64,000 nt of DNA, taken from Erigeron canadensis. Lineage: Eukaryota; Streptophyta; Magnoliopsida; Asterales; Asteraceae. The stretch is from assembly GCF_010389155.1 (NCBI RefSeq), contig NC_057761.1, positions 53,442,587 through 53,506,586 on the forward strand. Direction: 5' to 3'. Each line of letters opens with the position of its first letter. Position 1 is the stretch's first letter. Positions 11,901 to 24,239 of the stretch are shown in pieces. The translations under genes and the position numbers were made by a program. Below the pieces are notes generated by a model. The model was not told where the DNA came from. It saw nothing but the letters and a program-made list of their open reading frames with translations, and searched no databases.

Positions 11901-14853
11901 AACTTGTTTACTGGAAAGGACAGAGACAGCCTTTCATACGAGACTTGTGCTTTAACTTCTATATTGAGATAAAAAGGAAAAGAAGTTATTATATAAGCTT
12001 GTTAATTGTTAATCTAGTCTTGTAGACAGTTATGTAATATTTTTGTGAAGTTTTCATCTACTATTCTGCTTGATATAGTGTTACGTATATGAAACTTTAT
12101 TTGATCAGCATGTCCTAACTTTTCTGAATCTATAAATGAAACTTCTATGTCGCATTGACAGGGATATATACTGACTTCAGAGATAGATGGCACCATTCAA
12201 ATGAAGAGTTATCTTTCTGGGAATCCGGAAATCCGATTAGCTCTCAATGAGGAGTTGAATATAGGAAGAGACGGCAGATCAGTATATGGTATACCATCTG
12301 ATCATTTTATTTATCCAGCATTGAAGTACCGCTTCTCAACTGTCCTTTAGTACTTGATATACTTGTAATTATACTGCAATGATAGATGTCCCACAAAATA
12401 ACCTTGGTAGCTATTAGAGGTAGCAAATTCAGACTGGTTCTATCGAAACTGTTCCATTTGGGTTTAATGTATTGGTAACAGGTCAAATAGGTGAAATAGA
12501 ATAAGTTTGCTAAACAAATCAAATGGGAAATCAGGGTGAAATATGTCATTTGTCTAATGTGCGTTGAAATACATGTAGTATCTTAGATTGTATTATATAA
12601 TAGCACTTTTATTATTTTTACAGTAATTGGTTTATGTAATCATATATAGTTCATCTATTATTTTTACAGTAATTTGTTCAGGTTATCAACTTATTTACTG
12701 TAAGGATTTTCTGCTTTCAGAAGCTTATTAATTTTTGCTGTGTTCAACAGATTATGGTGGTTCTAGTGGATCAGGAGTGGTTATACTAGATGATTGCAAT
12801 TTCCATGAATCAGTGCATCTTGATAGTTTTGATGTAGATAGAACCTTGACTCTTGTAAGTAATATACTACATATTTTGCTCTTTAACATGGCATACTAGC
12901 TTCCGTATTTGCTAAATTTGATGTGAAATCTTACTCGTTTTTATCAGGTGCCACCTGACGGTGAATTCCCTGTAATGAATTACCGTATGACCCAGGAATT
13001 CAAGCCACCTTTCCGTATTAACACTCTTATCGAAGAAGCGGGATCACTTAAGGTAGATATCCCTTCATGGAATTACACACCGCTATCTAATGCATGATCC
13101 TTGGTTGGGTAACCGGTCAAAATGGATTCAACGGATCATCTGTGGTACTGGCTGCTGGATGATACCCAAGGCAATTGTATATCAGTGTCCACTAAGTTTA
13201 CTTAGTTCAGTACACTGTTTTATATTATCATTTGTATTTCTCTTTTTGCTAGGCCGAGGTTATTCTAAAAATACGTGCCGAGTTCCCTCAAAATATCACT
13301 GCAAATACAATTGTAGTTCAGATGCCAGTGCCAAAGTACACATCCAGGTACTTACCAGTTGTGTACACAAGTCTTTTTATGATAAAAAGCAAAAATATGT
13401 TTCTAGTAGATATGACGTGTCCCGGTGTCGTGGGAGTATGGATTCTCTGAGGTAGCGTTGCGCAAATTAGTTTGAGAGCAAGAGAAAATATAGTCGAATT
13501 CAGTCAAGTTTATGTACCCTAATTTTAACTGTTCATCCATGTGTAGCAAACCTTAATGTTCTAATGCTATTTTGTTGTAAAACTTTAGAGTTAGCTTTGA
13601 TCTGGAACCCGGAGCAGTTGGACAAGTGACTGATTTCAAGGAACCGATGAAGAAAGTCGAGTGGGGGTTAAAAAAGGTGACATTTTGTCTTGAAGTTATA
13701 ATTATTAATCAACAATATTGATTTCATTACATACGCTTACTGGTATCACCATGCCTTCCAGATTGTTGGCGGATCTGAACATACATTGCGTGCCAAGTTA
13801 ACATTTTCACATGAATCACATGGTATGCTATTAAAATTTTACCAATTTTGTAGATTATGTGTGCAGAAAGCTTTATTTGGCTTTATGATTGCTCTCATAT
13901 CATATCATGAACTGCTTTTAACACTATGACCCACTGTTGCATGATAGGCAATATAACAAAAGAAGCTGGCCCTGTCAGCATGACGTTCACCATACCTATG
14001 TACAACTGCTCAAGACTCCAGGTAAGAAGCCTTTTTAAGGGAGCATATCTTTAGTCACTACATATATTGTGCAGCAAGTCCCCTTACCCAAATTGCATGT
14101 CATTGGCCAAATCTCGAGATAAGAATCTGAGAACTTTAACAAAAAAAAATACTCTCTATAAAATTATACCCGGCTTCCAAGAAAATAGTTTCTCTTTCAG
14201 GCCGATTTATGTGCACAATATTAAGCATTAGGTGTAGTCTTGTGATCAACTTACATTAGTATAAATGTTTTTGGGATCCTGATACAAGAATCCTTTATAT
14301 CTGCTCTATTCATCCTATTTATAACTGGTCCTGGTGTGAGGGTTGGAGGCATGGTGGTCATTTCGACCCCTTTTTTCCTGATGAATAGGTTGAATTGGGT
14401 TATGTTTTATGTTCAACATGTCATGTGGATCAGAGAAAAAGTTGGTTAACAGAGAAGAGATAAAATGCATTCGAATGGGTCAAACAGTTTTATAGTTCTC
14501 AAAGTCTGACGGTCTGTTTTTGATGCATGTGATATTCTGAAACTTATTTGATTGATTTAGAGTATTATTATAATCATTATAATTAACATGTTCATTGGTT
14601 GTTAATAAACTTTAAAAAGCACAAAAGAGTGTTAGCGGGTTATGTCAACCCAACGTAGCATGTCTTAATCCATACTTCAACAGTGATTTGTTAGCTAGTC
14701 TTCATTAAGGTGATGTGAAATCCATGCTCTTAATAACATTGGTTTCTTATGTAGGTGAAATACTTGCAAATTGCAAAGAAGTCGAAAACTTATAATCCCT
14801 ATCGGTGGGTGAGATATGTTACCCAAGCTAATTCTTATGTTGCTCGTATATGA
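8964..14853 (+). CDS. AP4M: AP-4 complex subunit mu (adaptor medium chain), 13 exons
   Basis: Exons: 8964-9021, 10039-10133, 10581-10784, 10914-11030, 11125-11253, 12162-12288, 12751-12854, 12948-13052, 13253-13347, 13589-13676, 13762-13822, 13948-14021, 14755-14853. They join without a break into 1356 nt (451 aa), the usual length for plant AP-4 mu. The protein starts MISQFFVLSQRGDNIVFRDY. Residues 1 to about 140 are the longin-like N-terminal domain that packs into the adaptor core. From about residue 180 (GGRKREEIFVDIIEK) to the C-terminus is the mu homology domain that binds Tyr-based cargo signals, ending KKSKTYNPYRWVRYVTQA. Family role: one of four chains (epsilon, beta4, mu4, sigma4) of the clathrin-independent AP-4 coat on the trans-Golgi network, which in Arabidopsis helps sort vacuolar proteins. 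Every splice site is canonical. Intron 1 (about 1 kb) holds a SINE. Confidence 0.96.
9738..9980 (+). mobile_element. tRNA-derived SINE in AP4M intron 1
   Basis: An A box (TTAGCCCAGTGGGTCAGG, near 9748) and a B box (GGTTCGAATC, near 9809) are spaced as in a tRNA-derived pol III promoter. A more GC-rich body follows, with GAGTCGAACCGGCG near 9904, and then an A-rich tail at 9967-9976. The same-strand A tail fits retroposition. I could not define a clean target duplication. Confidence 0.75.
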
Positions 14854-15887
14854 TTAGTTACGGCTTTTAAAATTGTGTTGTAATTTTTTGATTTCTTTCA
14901 TGTTTTTGTTTTTCATCTTAAAGATCATGTCCATGTAACAATGGATCTCTAAATATGTTGAACCATGATTTATATGATAAGAGTCGCCCCAAAGGGTTGG
15001 TTTTATATTAAGCTCTTACTTTTGTATGTAGTTTTTTTTTTTTTTTGATAAAATATTTGCTTGAGTGACCTACTAGCATAGTTGCGTATGTGTCCTCTTT
15101 TAGACAAACTCATCACTGATGTCGATGAGCTTTTAAGCCTCAATCATGCATTAAACCAATATATCGATGTCAACATTAAACCAAGAAATGAGTGGTTGGT
15201 TGATTTTAGGCTCGTTTTCCACTTGTGGAAAAAGGAGTGCTATATATAAATAGAGAAACTTATATATAGTGTTGGTTTCGGTGGTAGCTTTCATGGGATG
15301 CCTTGGTGGGATTGGGAAGCTTTATTGCATGCGAGATTGACCAAATCTCGACCTAGTGAATTCACTCATGACTCACCCACTATCCTTTTAGAACAAGTTC
15401 TAATCAATGGTTTTGAAACAACACAATTTCAAAACATAAACACATGAAGACAGAAATAAAAAGCCATCATATCATACATGATTCATGGACGGTTTTTACT
15501 TTAGTTGCATGATACCAAGCATGTGTATGGTCGAAAAACCAAAATAGCATAAAGTAACAAGAAGTTGATGTTAATACTTATCAAAGTTTAAAATGCAAAT
15601 AAAGTTTCATGAATATCATATATATATGGTGCGTTTAAATTCATTGAAGTTTACTTACTCAAATTGTCATCATACATGCATATATATATATATATATATT
15701 GAGCATCAAGTAATCAACCCTTACATCTTAATATAAGAAATGAAAGCACAAGTGTAAAAACAGCTAGCTAGCTTTCCATTTGAAACACAAAATAATTAGA
15801 TCTTAGTTAATTTGTTTATACATATATATGTTATACAAACTATAGGTTAATTATTTCTTGTGTACGTGTCACGTATATATATGTCCA
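14854..15887. other. Spacer between convergent AP4M and PLA1 genes
   Basis: It contains the 3' UTRs of both genes. A T run sits at about 15031-15047 and a TA run at about 15681-15699. I see no further gene. Confidence 0.6.
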
Positions 15888-17420
15888 TCAAAGTGCCTTT
15901 AAGGTAGACTTGGCAGCAAACTTGAAAACTTGTTCGAGGTGGTAAGCCGTATCAGGTGGATGAGAATCCAACCGTTGCCGCTCTGGCAAGATCCACCGCC
16001 CGTCGCCACCCCTAACCATACCCTTGTTCTCATCTTGCCGCCAATACGCCGGCACCCCATACTCCTCTTTTAAGAAATCACAACTCTTGTTCACAAGTGC
16101 AATATCTCTTTTTGTTGCACTACTACAAAACCCTAAATCTTTACCACCATAGCCATCAACCAAATGTAACAATGCTTCAAGATTATGTGCATTACTTATA
16201 TCTTTACTTTGCTTTAAAAACGGCGACTCCATATGATCTAACTCGAGTTCGATTCCAACATGTGCATAACTCCATGGAAATGAAATATGTTCTTCTATGT
16301 ACTTTTGATGTTTGTTCTTTTCATTAGCAAAAATGCCCGGTACTTTAGGTACCTTATCATGCACGTTAACCACACGTAAAACCTTAATCCCTAGTTCATC
16401 ACAGCGTTCCTTGAACTTCAAGTTACCTACCCTTGGGCCCGAAAATGAGAACACCGTTATAGGGATCTTCTTTCCCATATTTGTATAGTTCAATCCCATC
16501 TCCGCGATATCATAAGCACTTAATAAAGCAAGTGCGGCCCCAAGACTATGTCCGGTTATGGTTATACTAAGCTCTTCACCTTGATATCTTTCTTTGATTC
16601 TTTTGATATCGGAAAGAATTTGTTCACGAGCCGAAAATGAACAATAATCACATGCATCTTCTTTTGTCGTGTACAAATCAAAGAATCCGGATTCTATCTT
16701 GATTGATGGATCATCACTAAAATGAGCAGGATGTAGTATATCTTTTAAGTCATGGATCCATTCGAGGTACGTTACAGTACCTCGCCATGCGATCACAATA
16801 TCTCTCCTGCCTAACCGACGAACCTCCTGCTCGTCGGTTACCACAGCTACATAGCCCATCCAATTAGCATGTTGGCTCCAAACACTTGATAATTTAGATC
16901 TTTGAAAGAAATTTGGAAGATTGATGTTGGAAGTTGCATAAAGGTAACGACTAATTTGGTATCCATAATTAGCCATATGATCAAGCTTTTCAAAGAAATA
17001 AATACCTTGGTATTTACATGTTCCACAATATTTGGATCGAGGGTCAAAGTCGAAAGAGTCATAGCATGCTTGAGCAAACTCACCGTAGCGAATGATTTCG
17101 TGGCGGAGGTGGGAGTTCATGGGGTCTAAAAGGGTGTCCCAGTCATTTGAGCCTTGGATTTCAGGCCAAATTTCATTTAGAGGTCTATTATCTTCTTTAA
17201 AAGCTTGAAACTTTTCTTGCTTTTCGTATTTTAGGGGGTTTTGGATTTGGGTTTTTGAAGTTAGGATTGGTAAAGATGAACAAGTTATGAGAGTTGGTGA
17301 GTTTGGATTAATTTGGAGACTTAGTTTTTTGGGACTTAAGAAATGGCTAGATGAAGGACGTCGTTGAAGATTATGAGTAGTGTTGTGGAAGGATGAAAAA
17401 AGTTTTGGAGATGATGCCAT
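15888..17420 (-). CDS. Phospholipase A1-I gamma type, chloroplastic (class III lipase)
   Basis: A single 510-codon exon. Residues 1 to about 60 are Ser-rich and basic, a plastid transit peptide. The lipase_3 domain follows: DIVIAWRGT (207-215) contributes the oxyanion region; GHSLGAALALLSAYD carries the nucleophile Ser292; HDKVP gives Asp355; and His412 in AHNLEALLH completes the likely triad. The C-terminal DGRWILPERQRLDSHPPDT block is typical of the PLA1-I subfamily. Family role: hydrolyses sn-1 acyl chains of phosphatidylcholine and galactolipids in plastids; relatives (DAD1, DALLs) feed linolenate to jasmonate synthesis. Length and lack of introns match PLA1-I gamma genes (Arabidopsis At1g06800, At2g30550 and At1g51440, from memory). 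Which paralogue, and whether it acts in jasmonate formation, cannot be told. The first Met heads the transit peptide. Confidence 0.93.
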   Translation of the reverse strand: MASSPKLFSSFHNTTHNLQRRPSSSHFLSPKKLSLQINPNSPTLITCSSLPILTSKTQIQNPLKYEKQEKFQAFKEDNRPLNEIWPEIQGSNDWDTLLDPMNSHLRHEIIRYGEFAQACYDSFDFDPRSKYCGTCKYQGIYFFEKLDHMANYGYQISRYLYATSNINLPNFFQRSKLSSVWSQHANWMGYVAVVTDEQEVRRLGRRDIVIAWRGTVTYLEWIHDLKDILHPAHFSDDPSIKIESGFFDLYTTKEDACDYCSFSAREQILSDIKRIKERYQGEELSITITGHSLGAALALLSAYDIAEMGLNYTNMGKKIPITVFSFSGPRVGNLKFKERCDELGIKVLRVVNVHDKVPKVPGIFANEKNKHQKYIEEHISFPWSYAHVGIELELDHMESPFLKQSKDISNAHNLEALLHLVDGYGGKDLGFCSSATKRDIALVNKSCDFLKEEYGVPAYWRQDENKGMVRGGDGRWILPERQRLDSHPPDTAYHLEQVFKFAAKSTLKAL

Positions 17421-19585
17421 GGAATTATGGAAAGATGAATGAGATAGATATATATTCTAGCTAAATGATGAGACTACAATGTTTAGTTGAGCATATATAG
17501 CTATAATAAATGCGTTAGTTAAAAGCATAAAGAGAGTCCTCAAAGTACTTCATGAGAAAGTTTGTCATTACGTACTTCATACGAGTAATTCATATGTATG
17601 CGAGAAAAATAGCGACATGATCGAGAATCCTATATATGAATTTGGATAGCAATTAGACATGATATTTACTCCCTCTTTTCCAAATTTATCCTTCATTTTA
17701 ATTATCGACTTGCAAATTCTTACAACAAAATTATTAAACAACATGCATGATTCTTTGTGTGGATGAACAAAGTGAGTGTTTGAAAACGATTTTTGAAAAA
17801 ATGTGCATATTAATTTTTGGGTGGAGAAACCAGCTAGTACCTTGAAGATCAATAACATTGTCTTTTAAATATTAATAAAACTTAGTGACATAAAAAACAT
17901 GAGTGTAATACATATATGGTGGGATGAGAAAGAAAATACCATAATATATGGTCAACCATACGAATAAGATTGGTGGATAAATAGAAACGCACATACATAT
18001 ATATGCCTCTCCACGTACACTTCCACTCACATATACTGACATCTTGCGTTACTTTCGGTTTCTCTTTCTCTACTTTGAGTTGAGTCAAGTCAAGCATAAA
18101 TTGTTTGTTGCTTATATAATGGAGTAATTAGTTTAATTTGATCACTTTTCACACTGCTCATAAATTTATTTATGATGATGTAATAAATCAAACACGTACG
18201 TTTTGATAGGTCACATGTCTACATATTCAATCACAACTTAAGTTGCTATGAGGTTGCGTGAACGATCTCCATACCCGATCATCCAACGCCTATTCGAAAT
18301 TAGTAATGGTAAACAGTTTTTTTTTAAAGGCTTAAATAGAAAAACTAGCGTCTCAATCTTAATGATGTCCGTCAAAAGTTGTTTGTGTGTCTTTAAAAAT
18401 GCTTGATCTAACTATATTTGTAAAACCATTATCAATTCGGTTTATCTAGCAAAATTCTTTGACTAGGTATTTTGTGTGTATAGTCGATCTTATAGGGTTA
18501 TAGAAGAAAAAGGAAGATAAAACAAACCTGAATATATACGAGTATTATTTAGAAAGAAGTTTGGCCCAACGCTAAGAGTCCAGTAGCCCAATATGATTTT
18601 GTTTAAAATATTCTTCCTAATTGTCTATATTTTGAGTTTACTAAAAGCCACTTTTCATACTAAAAATCAGGTTTCGCCGTTTCGATCTGAGTTGAAGAAG
18701 ACTTAAGCAATTGAAAATTTTGGACCTGTTTAATGTATTAGTATTTTATTTTATTACAAGATCATAACTACTCATTCCATGCATAGTTAAATTAGTATAA
18801 CTAACATCAACATCAACTTATATAAATTATTATAAGTTTAAACTATTAATTATAGGGAGGAGATTCCCTCAAGTTTTCTAAATGACTAATGTTAGAGAAA
18901 TCTTGATCCTTGAATTAAATTCAAAATCTTTAAATTTTGACCATTAAATGTAATCCAAGGGTTGAGATGTATCTAACATGACTAGTCATCAAAACATAAC
19001 ACAGAAACAACACATGTCATTAATGTGCCGTTGTTCTTTTATTTTAAGAAGCGTTTCGAATTGCACTCCCGCTCATCATCATCACCATATAATAGTGAGT
19101 GTCACTCAAGGTAGACTACATTGTATAACCGGGTCTCTTGGAGAGTTGCATCTCCAACGAAAAACGTCATGTCAATGAACATCTCAATGATTCTCTTTCG
19201 ACATAACAATGTCAAACTGATATGATTAACAACATTCTCCACATTTGAATATTATATTATATTACAGTATATATTTGTCAAATGCGAGAGTGGAAATACA
19301 AGTGTTAGGAAAGGCTTGGATGAGACTTCATGATTGTTTACTTTGTGGTTTTACAATGATTATGATATATTAGGTTATGCAACACTTATAAATTAATCTA
19401 AGCTATCAATTAGTTAATTGCCAAGTTTTAATGTGAAACTAATTATTTAATATAACTATAACTATGGTCTAATCATACTAATCACCATAATCCAAATGCA
19501 ATTCATATTGTCTAATATGTGTCCTGTGAAAAAAGTTGGGGCATAATGCATTTTCTGATCATGCATATTGCAGGTTGTATATGCA
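17421..19585. other. Intergenic
   Basis: The proximal part is the PLA1 promoter. Nothing else in this 2.1 kb is recognisable as a gene; short open frames at 17577-17858, 17882-18097 and 18978-19178 show no motif. Confidence 0.5.
17491..17498 (-). promoter_or_regulatory. TATA-like box of the PLA1 gene
   Basis: On the minus strand GCTATATATGC lies about 75 bp before the ATG at 17420, a reasonable TATA position given a short leader. AT-rich DNA makes chance matches common. Confidence 0.3.
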
Positions 19586-20241
19586 GGGGACGGAGCCAGA
19601 AATTTTCTAGCATGGGGGCAAATTCAAAAATTTAAGTGTATCCGGTTTTTAATAAATAGTTTAGTCAAACTAATTAAATTTATCTAAACTAGAACTTGAT
19701 GTGTTATACCGAGAAGTTAAAATACAAATTCACATCTATATATGAGAAGAAAACAAATAAAAAATTAAAATGATGAAAACTTATTATCGTATACTTATTA
19801 GATTGTTTTCAACTTGAGAAAATCTCCATTCTTATTAGATATACATTTGTGGAAAAAAAAAACTTTCTATTTAAAAGAAAACAACAAAACTATAACTATA
19901 TTTTTGTGTGATGTATTTACCTATCTTAACTTATTTAATTATATGATAATATTAATGTGTTGATTTGGAAAACTAACTGAAATTTTATATAAACAACAAT
20001 ATTTATTGAAATGCAAAAGGAAAAAAAGGGTAAAAATATAGGAAGTTGGATTTGAACACACAATCTCCTGGTTAGGAGGTTGGGGGAATTCCACTAGGCT
20101 ATGAGTGGGTATTGATTTTTTTAACTCTATATTCTATCATTTATCTATGTAGGGCAAAAAAGGATATATGAAAATAATACGTCACGTCTTCGAAACTTTG
20201 TGAGGGCGGTTGCCCCATTGCCCCCATCGTAGCTCCGCCTT
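19586..20241. mobile_element. Non-autonomous DNA transposon with imperfect inverted ends
   Basis: The left end GGGGACGGAGCCAGAAA and, further in, ATGGGGGCAA are mirrored at the right end as TTGCCCCCATCGTAGCTCCGCC. The interior is AT-rich and lacks a transposase. It contains a tRNA-like pair in reverse (A-box-like text at 20091-20104, B-box-like GTTCAAATCC at 20048-20057). The superfamily is undecided and no clear target duplication was seen. Confidence 0.5.
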
Positions 20242-20257
20242 GTTCACCGGGCCTCGC

Positions 20258-20268
20258 CTATATATAAA
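20258..20268 (+). promoter_or_regulatory. TATA box of SDR copy A
   Basis: CTATATATAAA, about 85 bp before the ATG at 20351. It lies only about 15 bp from the right end of the upstream transposon. Confidence 0.6.
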
Positions 20269-20350
20269 GAAGTCTTCGAAAAGATACTATTGTAAATACA
20301 AGAAAGACGTCTATCAATACTATCACAAACTAAGTATAAAATTCCCGAAG

Positions 20351-22518
20351 ATGAACAGGCAGGAAGAATCACGAAAGAAGACGGAGGTGTGTGTGACCGG
20401 AGCTTCTGGTTACATTGCTTCATGGCTGGTTAAACTCTTGCTCCACCGTGGCTATACTGTCAATGCCACCGTTCGTGACCTCAGTTAGTACATCATATAT
20501 CTACTTTCTTTTTATGTGTAACTTTATATAGTCTATCATACTTTAATTCGGTTTCATATTGTATACAAGTTACAAGTTTACTTGCATATAACTAATTTGC
20601 ATAGCTAGTCCTAGTTGTCTGTGTGAGTTTCTTGATTCCTCTATATACAGATGATCCAAAGAAAACTGAGCATTTGCTTGCACTTGATGGAGCCAAGGAA
20701 AGGCTTCATTTATTTCAAGCAGACTTATTGAAAGATGGTTCGTTTGATGATGCCGTTAAAGACTGTGATGGTGTTTTTCATACTGCATCTCCCTTCTTCA
20801 TTCATACTGATAACCCGCAGGTACCTGCATCCTACATTTCCATTTCTTACTTTTGTGTTTGGATCTTACACGAGGACTTTTTATTAAACGATGTTGGTTC
20901 TTTGACATTTTATTGATTTTTTAGGAAGAGCTGATTGATCCTGCAGTGAAGGGAACTCTGAATGTTTTGAGTTCATGTTCTAAGGTTACCTCAATCAAAA
21001 GGGTGATTTTAACTTCATCTGTGGCGGCAGTTATGTACAATGGCTCACCATTGACACCAGAAGTGGTGGTTGATGAGAGCTGGTTTTCTGATCCGGTGTA
21101 TTGCAAGGAAAACAAGGTGGGTGTTGTACCTTTTCACTTATTTCTTGGTCTGTTCAAGGCAGCACCAGCTTGTCACAAGAGTATACACATGATGTGGTTG
21201 AATTTTCTGTACTTTCAGCTGTGGTATCCACTTTCTAAAACTTTGGCTGAAGAAGCTGCATGGAAATTTGTCAAAGAGAAAGCCATAGACATGGTCACCA
21301 TCAACCCTGCAATGGTCATTGGCCCTCTCTTGCAGCCGACCCTAAACACAAGCGCACGGGCTTTATTCAACTTGATTAACGGTATGCATATACTTTCACA
21401 GTAGAAGTGGAATGATGAATGGGTGGGGCAGCTTGGATGACCAACCAAAAGAGGTCATCTTTTGACGTTTGGTACGGGTCAATACTAGTTTAAATATTTG
21501 GGTAGAACGACTTAGGAACAGTTTTTGGAAGACAGTATACATTAGAAATAGACTTTGGGAGACTTTCAACCTGTTCCTATTTTAGATAAGTTTTTTTGAT
21601 GTTATCCGTTTTAGATAAACATCCCTTAAGTTAATCCATTCCCAAGTAAATGAGACAAACTGACAGATTTCATTCAAATCTTGATATTTGTTTACATATT
21701 CATGAAAAGCAGCATCAACATACCAAAATATCACTGTTGGGTGCGTTCATGTCAAAGATGTGGTGGATGCACATATTATGGCATTTGAAACGCCTTCTGC
21801 AAGCGGAAGATACTGCATGTCCGAGACCGTTGTCCATTTTTCTGAACTAGTCCAGATTCTGAACAAGCTTTATCCTTCATTCAAGCTTCCAGACAAGTAA
21901 GCTCCTATAACTGTTTTCATTACCTACTAGTAGATGTGGACATGTGGTATTTTTAACTTTTAGTCCTCTTATCTATAAATGAGTTTATTTCAGTATATCT
22001 CAATGGGTCAAATGGGTTGAAATTTGCCCAAACGTCTATTGTTTTTTTAAATGTAACCTCCTAAGTTGTCGTATTCAAATTGTTTTTGCTCATACAAGAT
22101 ATACGAGTACATCTTTTGTAAATATGAAGGTCAAAAACAGATGTAAACCCAAACCAATAACCCATTAACTGACCCACCCATTTTGTCACGTCTACCTTCA
22201 AGTACAGAATTGATAACGAACCAATGACGTTGTACTCATTAAAATGGATAGATCACCTAGTTGTAGTTTGAAGTACAACCTTCTTTCCGTTTTAACCGTG
22301 GATCGAGCTGAACTTTGTAACATATATAACACCTAACAAGGAGGTTACTAATTTGCAAAACTGGCACTTGGAATGGTTGTAGGTGTGCAGATGACACTCC
22401 AGTCATAAAGTATCAGTTTTCTAAAGAGCGAGCAAAAGAGTTGGGGATTAACTATACACCTCTTGAAGATGGCATCAAAGAAACCATTGAGAGCTTAACT
22501 GAGAAGAACTTTCTGTAA
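20351..22518 (+). CDS. Phenylacetaldehyde reductase/CAD-like extended SDR, copy A
   Basis: Exons: 20351-20483, 20651-20820, 20925-21116, 21219-21381, 21713-21896, 22383-22518; 978 nt, 325 aa, the normal length. The NAD(P)-binding motif is [13 protein letters not shown] (residues 15-27). The catalytic set is Ser132/Ser133 in LTSSVAAV, Tyr168 and Lys172 in LWYPLSK. True cinnamoyl-CoA reductases carry NWYCYGK there, so this is not a lignin CCR. The wider text ([42 protein letters not shown]) fits the phenylacetaldehyde reductase / At1g51410-At5g19440 group, which reduces aromatic or aliphatic aldehydes with NADPH; the substrate here is unknown. Exon 5 is odd: its start encodes [16 protein letters not shown] where copy C has [17 protein letters not shown], one codon shorter, but the frame holds. 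An upstream in-frame Met at 20210 lies in transposon sequence and is not the likely start. Confidence 0.88.
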
Positions 22519-23188
22519 GCCGCAGAAAAATTACAAGCTAATACTTGCATCAGTTGTGCTCTTTACGATGTATGTCTAAGTTGACAATAAAAGGATGTAT
22601 GCTTTTGTCCCTTTATTAGATAGCTATGCTTTTGTAAAGTCCGATCCATAACCATAAGTGGGAAATTGTTAGGCGTAAAGTTGATAAAACTTAAAAGTAT
22701 AATATAATTGATGCTCCTTACGAGGACTCAATGTAGTTACAGACTTGCAGCTATGCGCATTCATTTCAAAAATGAACCATATTTTCCCCTTTGGTGAATG
22801 AGCTCAATAAATAGTCCATCTTTCATTTATTTTATCTTTTTTAGTTTTAGGGCAATGCTATCTAGTACCCAGCATTGCCTAATCTGACAATTTTCATATA
22901 TATAGAGTGCTTTGTACTAAATGAATTTGATTCAGTTTGTTAGTACCAAATTTGTCCTTCCCTTTCTTGATAGAGATAATTTTCTGGATCAACTTTTATT
23001 TTTACTTTTGTATTGTTAGAAGATGTCCATTTAAAATGTGAATGCATGAAAGAAACTGTATAAGTAAGACAACCCATATGGCCATATATACATGTCAAGT
23101 TTTCATATCTAATATTTGTGGGCCTGTATATAACACTAAGAAGATGTTCTTGATACCAACACTTGTAGAAAGACAAACAAACACAGGA
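22519..23188. other. Spacer between SDR copies A and B
   Basis: It holds the 3' UTR of copy A and the promoter of copy B; no other gene. Confidence 0.6.
23127..23133 (+). promoter_or_regulatory. TATA box of SDR copy B
   Basis: TATATAA, 56 bp before the exon 1 ATG at 23189; position and sequence suit a core promoter. Confidence 0.5.
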
Positions 23189-23821
23189 ATGAGTAGGCAG
23201 GAAGATAGAAAGAAGACTGTGGTGTGTGTAACCGGAGCTTCTGGTTACATAGCTTCATGGATTGTTAAGCTCTTGCTCCACCGTGGTTATACCATCAAAG
23301 CTACTGTTCGCGACCTCAGTTAGTCCATCTATCTCTCTTTCTCTATTTTGTGTATGTTAATGGAGCATTTGTGTGTAATGAGGGTAAAGAAATGAACGTC
23401 CAGATATATCTACAAATTAGTAATTATTCAATCTGATCTGTATGGGTCACACCGATGTCACTTTAGAATGATTCTAGGAGTTTTTGTTTTTGGTTTAGGT
23501 CGAAATCAACAATCCTGTTTCTGAAGAGTATTATCGATTTCGTTTACATCTCATGCACACTCTTTCTTTGTACAGAGAACAAAAATTATGACCATTAATC
23601 AAATCATTAACATATGTATCATTATACTACAGTTTCTAATTGGGAATAAGGTATAGTCACACACGTGCTTAAACTTGTAAGTAATATAACAAAATCGTCC
23701 ATGTTCATCTATTTCAACTTTCTTTGTATTCAGATGACCCGAAGAAAACTGAGCATTTACTTGCTCTTGATGGAGCCAAGGAAAGGCTTCATTTGTTTCA
23801 AGCAGACTTATTGGAAGATGT

Positions 23822-24226
23822 TGTTAAATATGAAAGTATGATAGTTAAAATTACTAACAAGTAACTCACAGTAGCTATGTTTTAATGAAGGAAAAATGTG
23901 ATAAAAGAAGAAACTTATGCTTACAAAATGAAAGAACTTTTCTATTGAAAAAATTGTGAATACTAAACTGATAGAAAATTACAATATAAATAGACTTGGA
24001 GCAACCTCCAACGTTCACAATTTGACCAGAAAATAAGGAGATAAAAGTGCAACTACTTACTACTCATTCTACTAGCTGTTACTCACTTATTATGCAAAAA
24101 TAAATAAAACACAAAATAAATCTATTTGACTAAAAACTAACTTCCAGCAAAATCTGTTGCTAGTTGGCATGATCTTTATTCCCACGTGCAGTAGCAATTA
24201 CCATTAGGCAATGTAAAATTTTAACA
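23822..24226 (-). repeat. Copia 3' LTR
   Basis: Begins TGTTAAATATG and ends TTTTAACA on the plus strand, the inverted TGTTAA/TTAACA ends typical of LTRs. By eye it differs from the other LTR at about 15 positions plus a one-base indel. Confidence 0.93.
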
Positions 24227-24239
24227 CTCTCTCTCATTT

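Noticed and set aside
13090..13455. 121-codon open frame
   Set aside because: It runs through an intron and exon 9 of AP4M in the wrong frame.
20048..20104. Possible tRNA or SINE head inside the transposon upstream of SDR copy A
   Set aside because: Only box-like motifs in reverse orientation; no A tail or target duplication of its own.
20210..20350. N-terminal extension of SDR copy A from an upstream in-frame Met
   Set aside because: It covers the transposon end, the TATA box and the leader; copies B and C start at the shorter Met.
20351..22518. SDR copies as true cinnamoyl-CoA reductases
   Set aside because: The CCR signature NWYCYGK is replaced by LWYPLSK/WWYVLSK, as in phenylacetaldehyde reductase and CAD-like SDRs.
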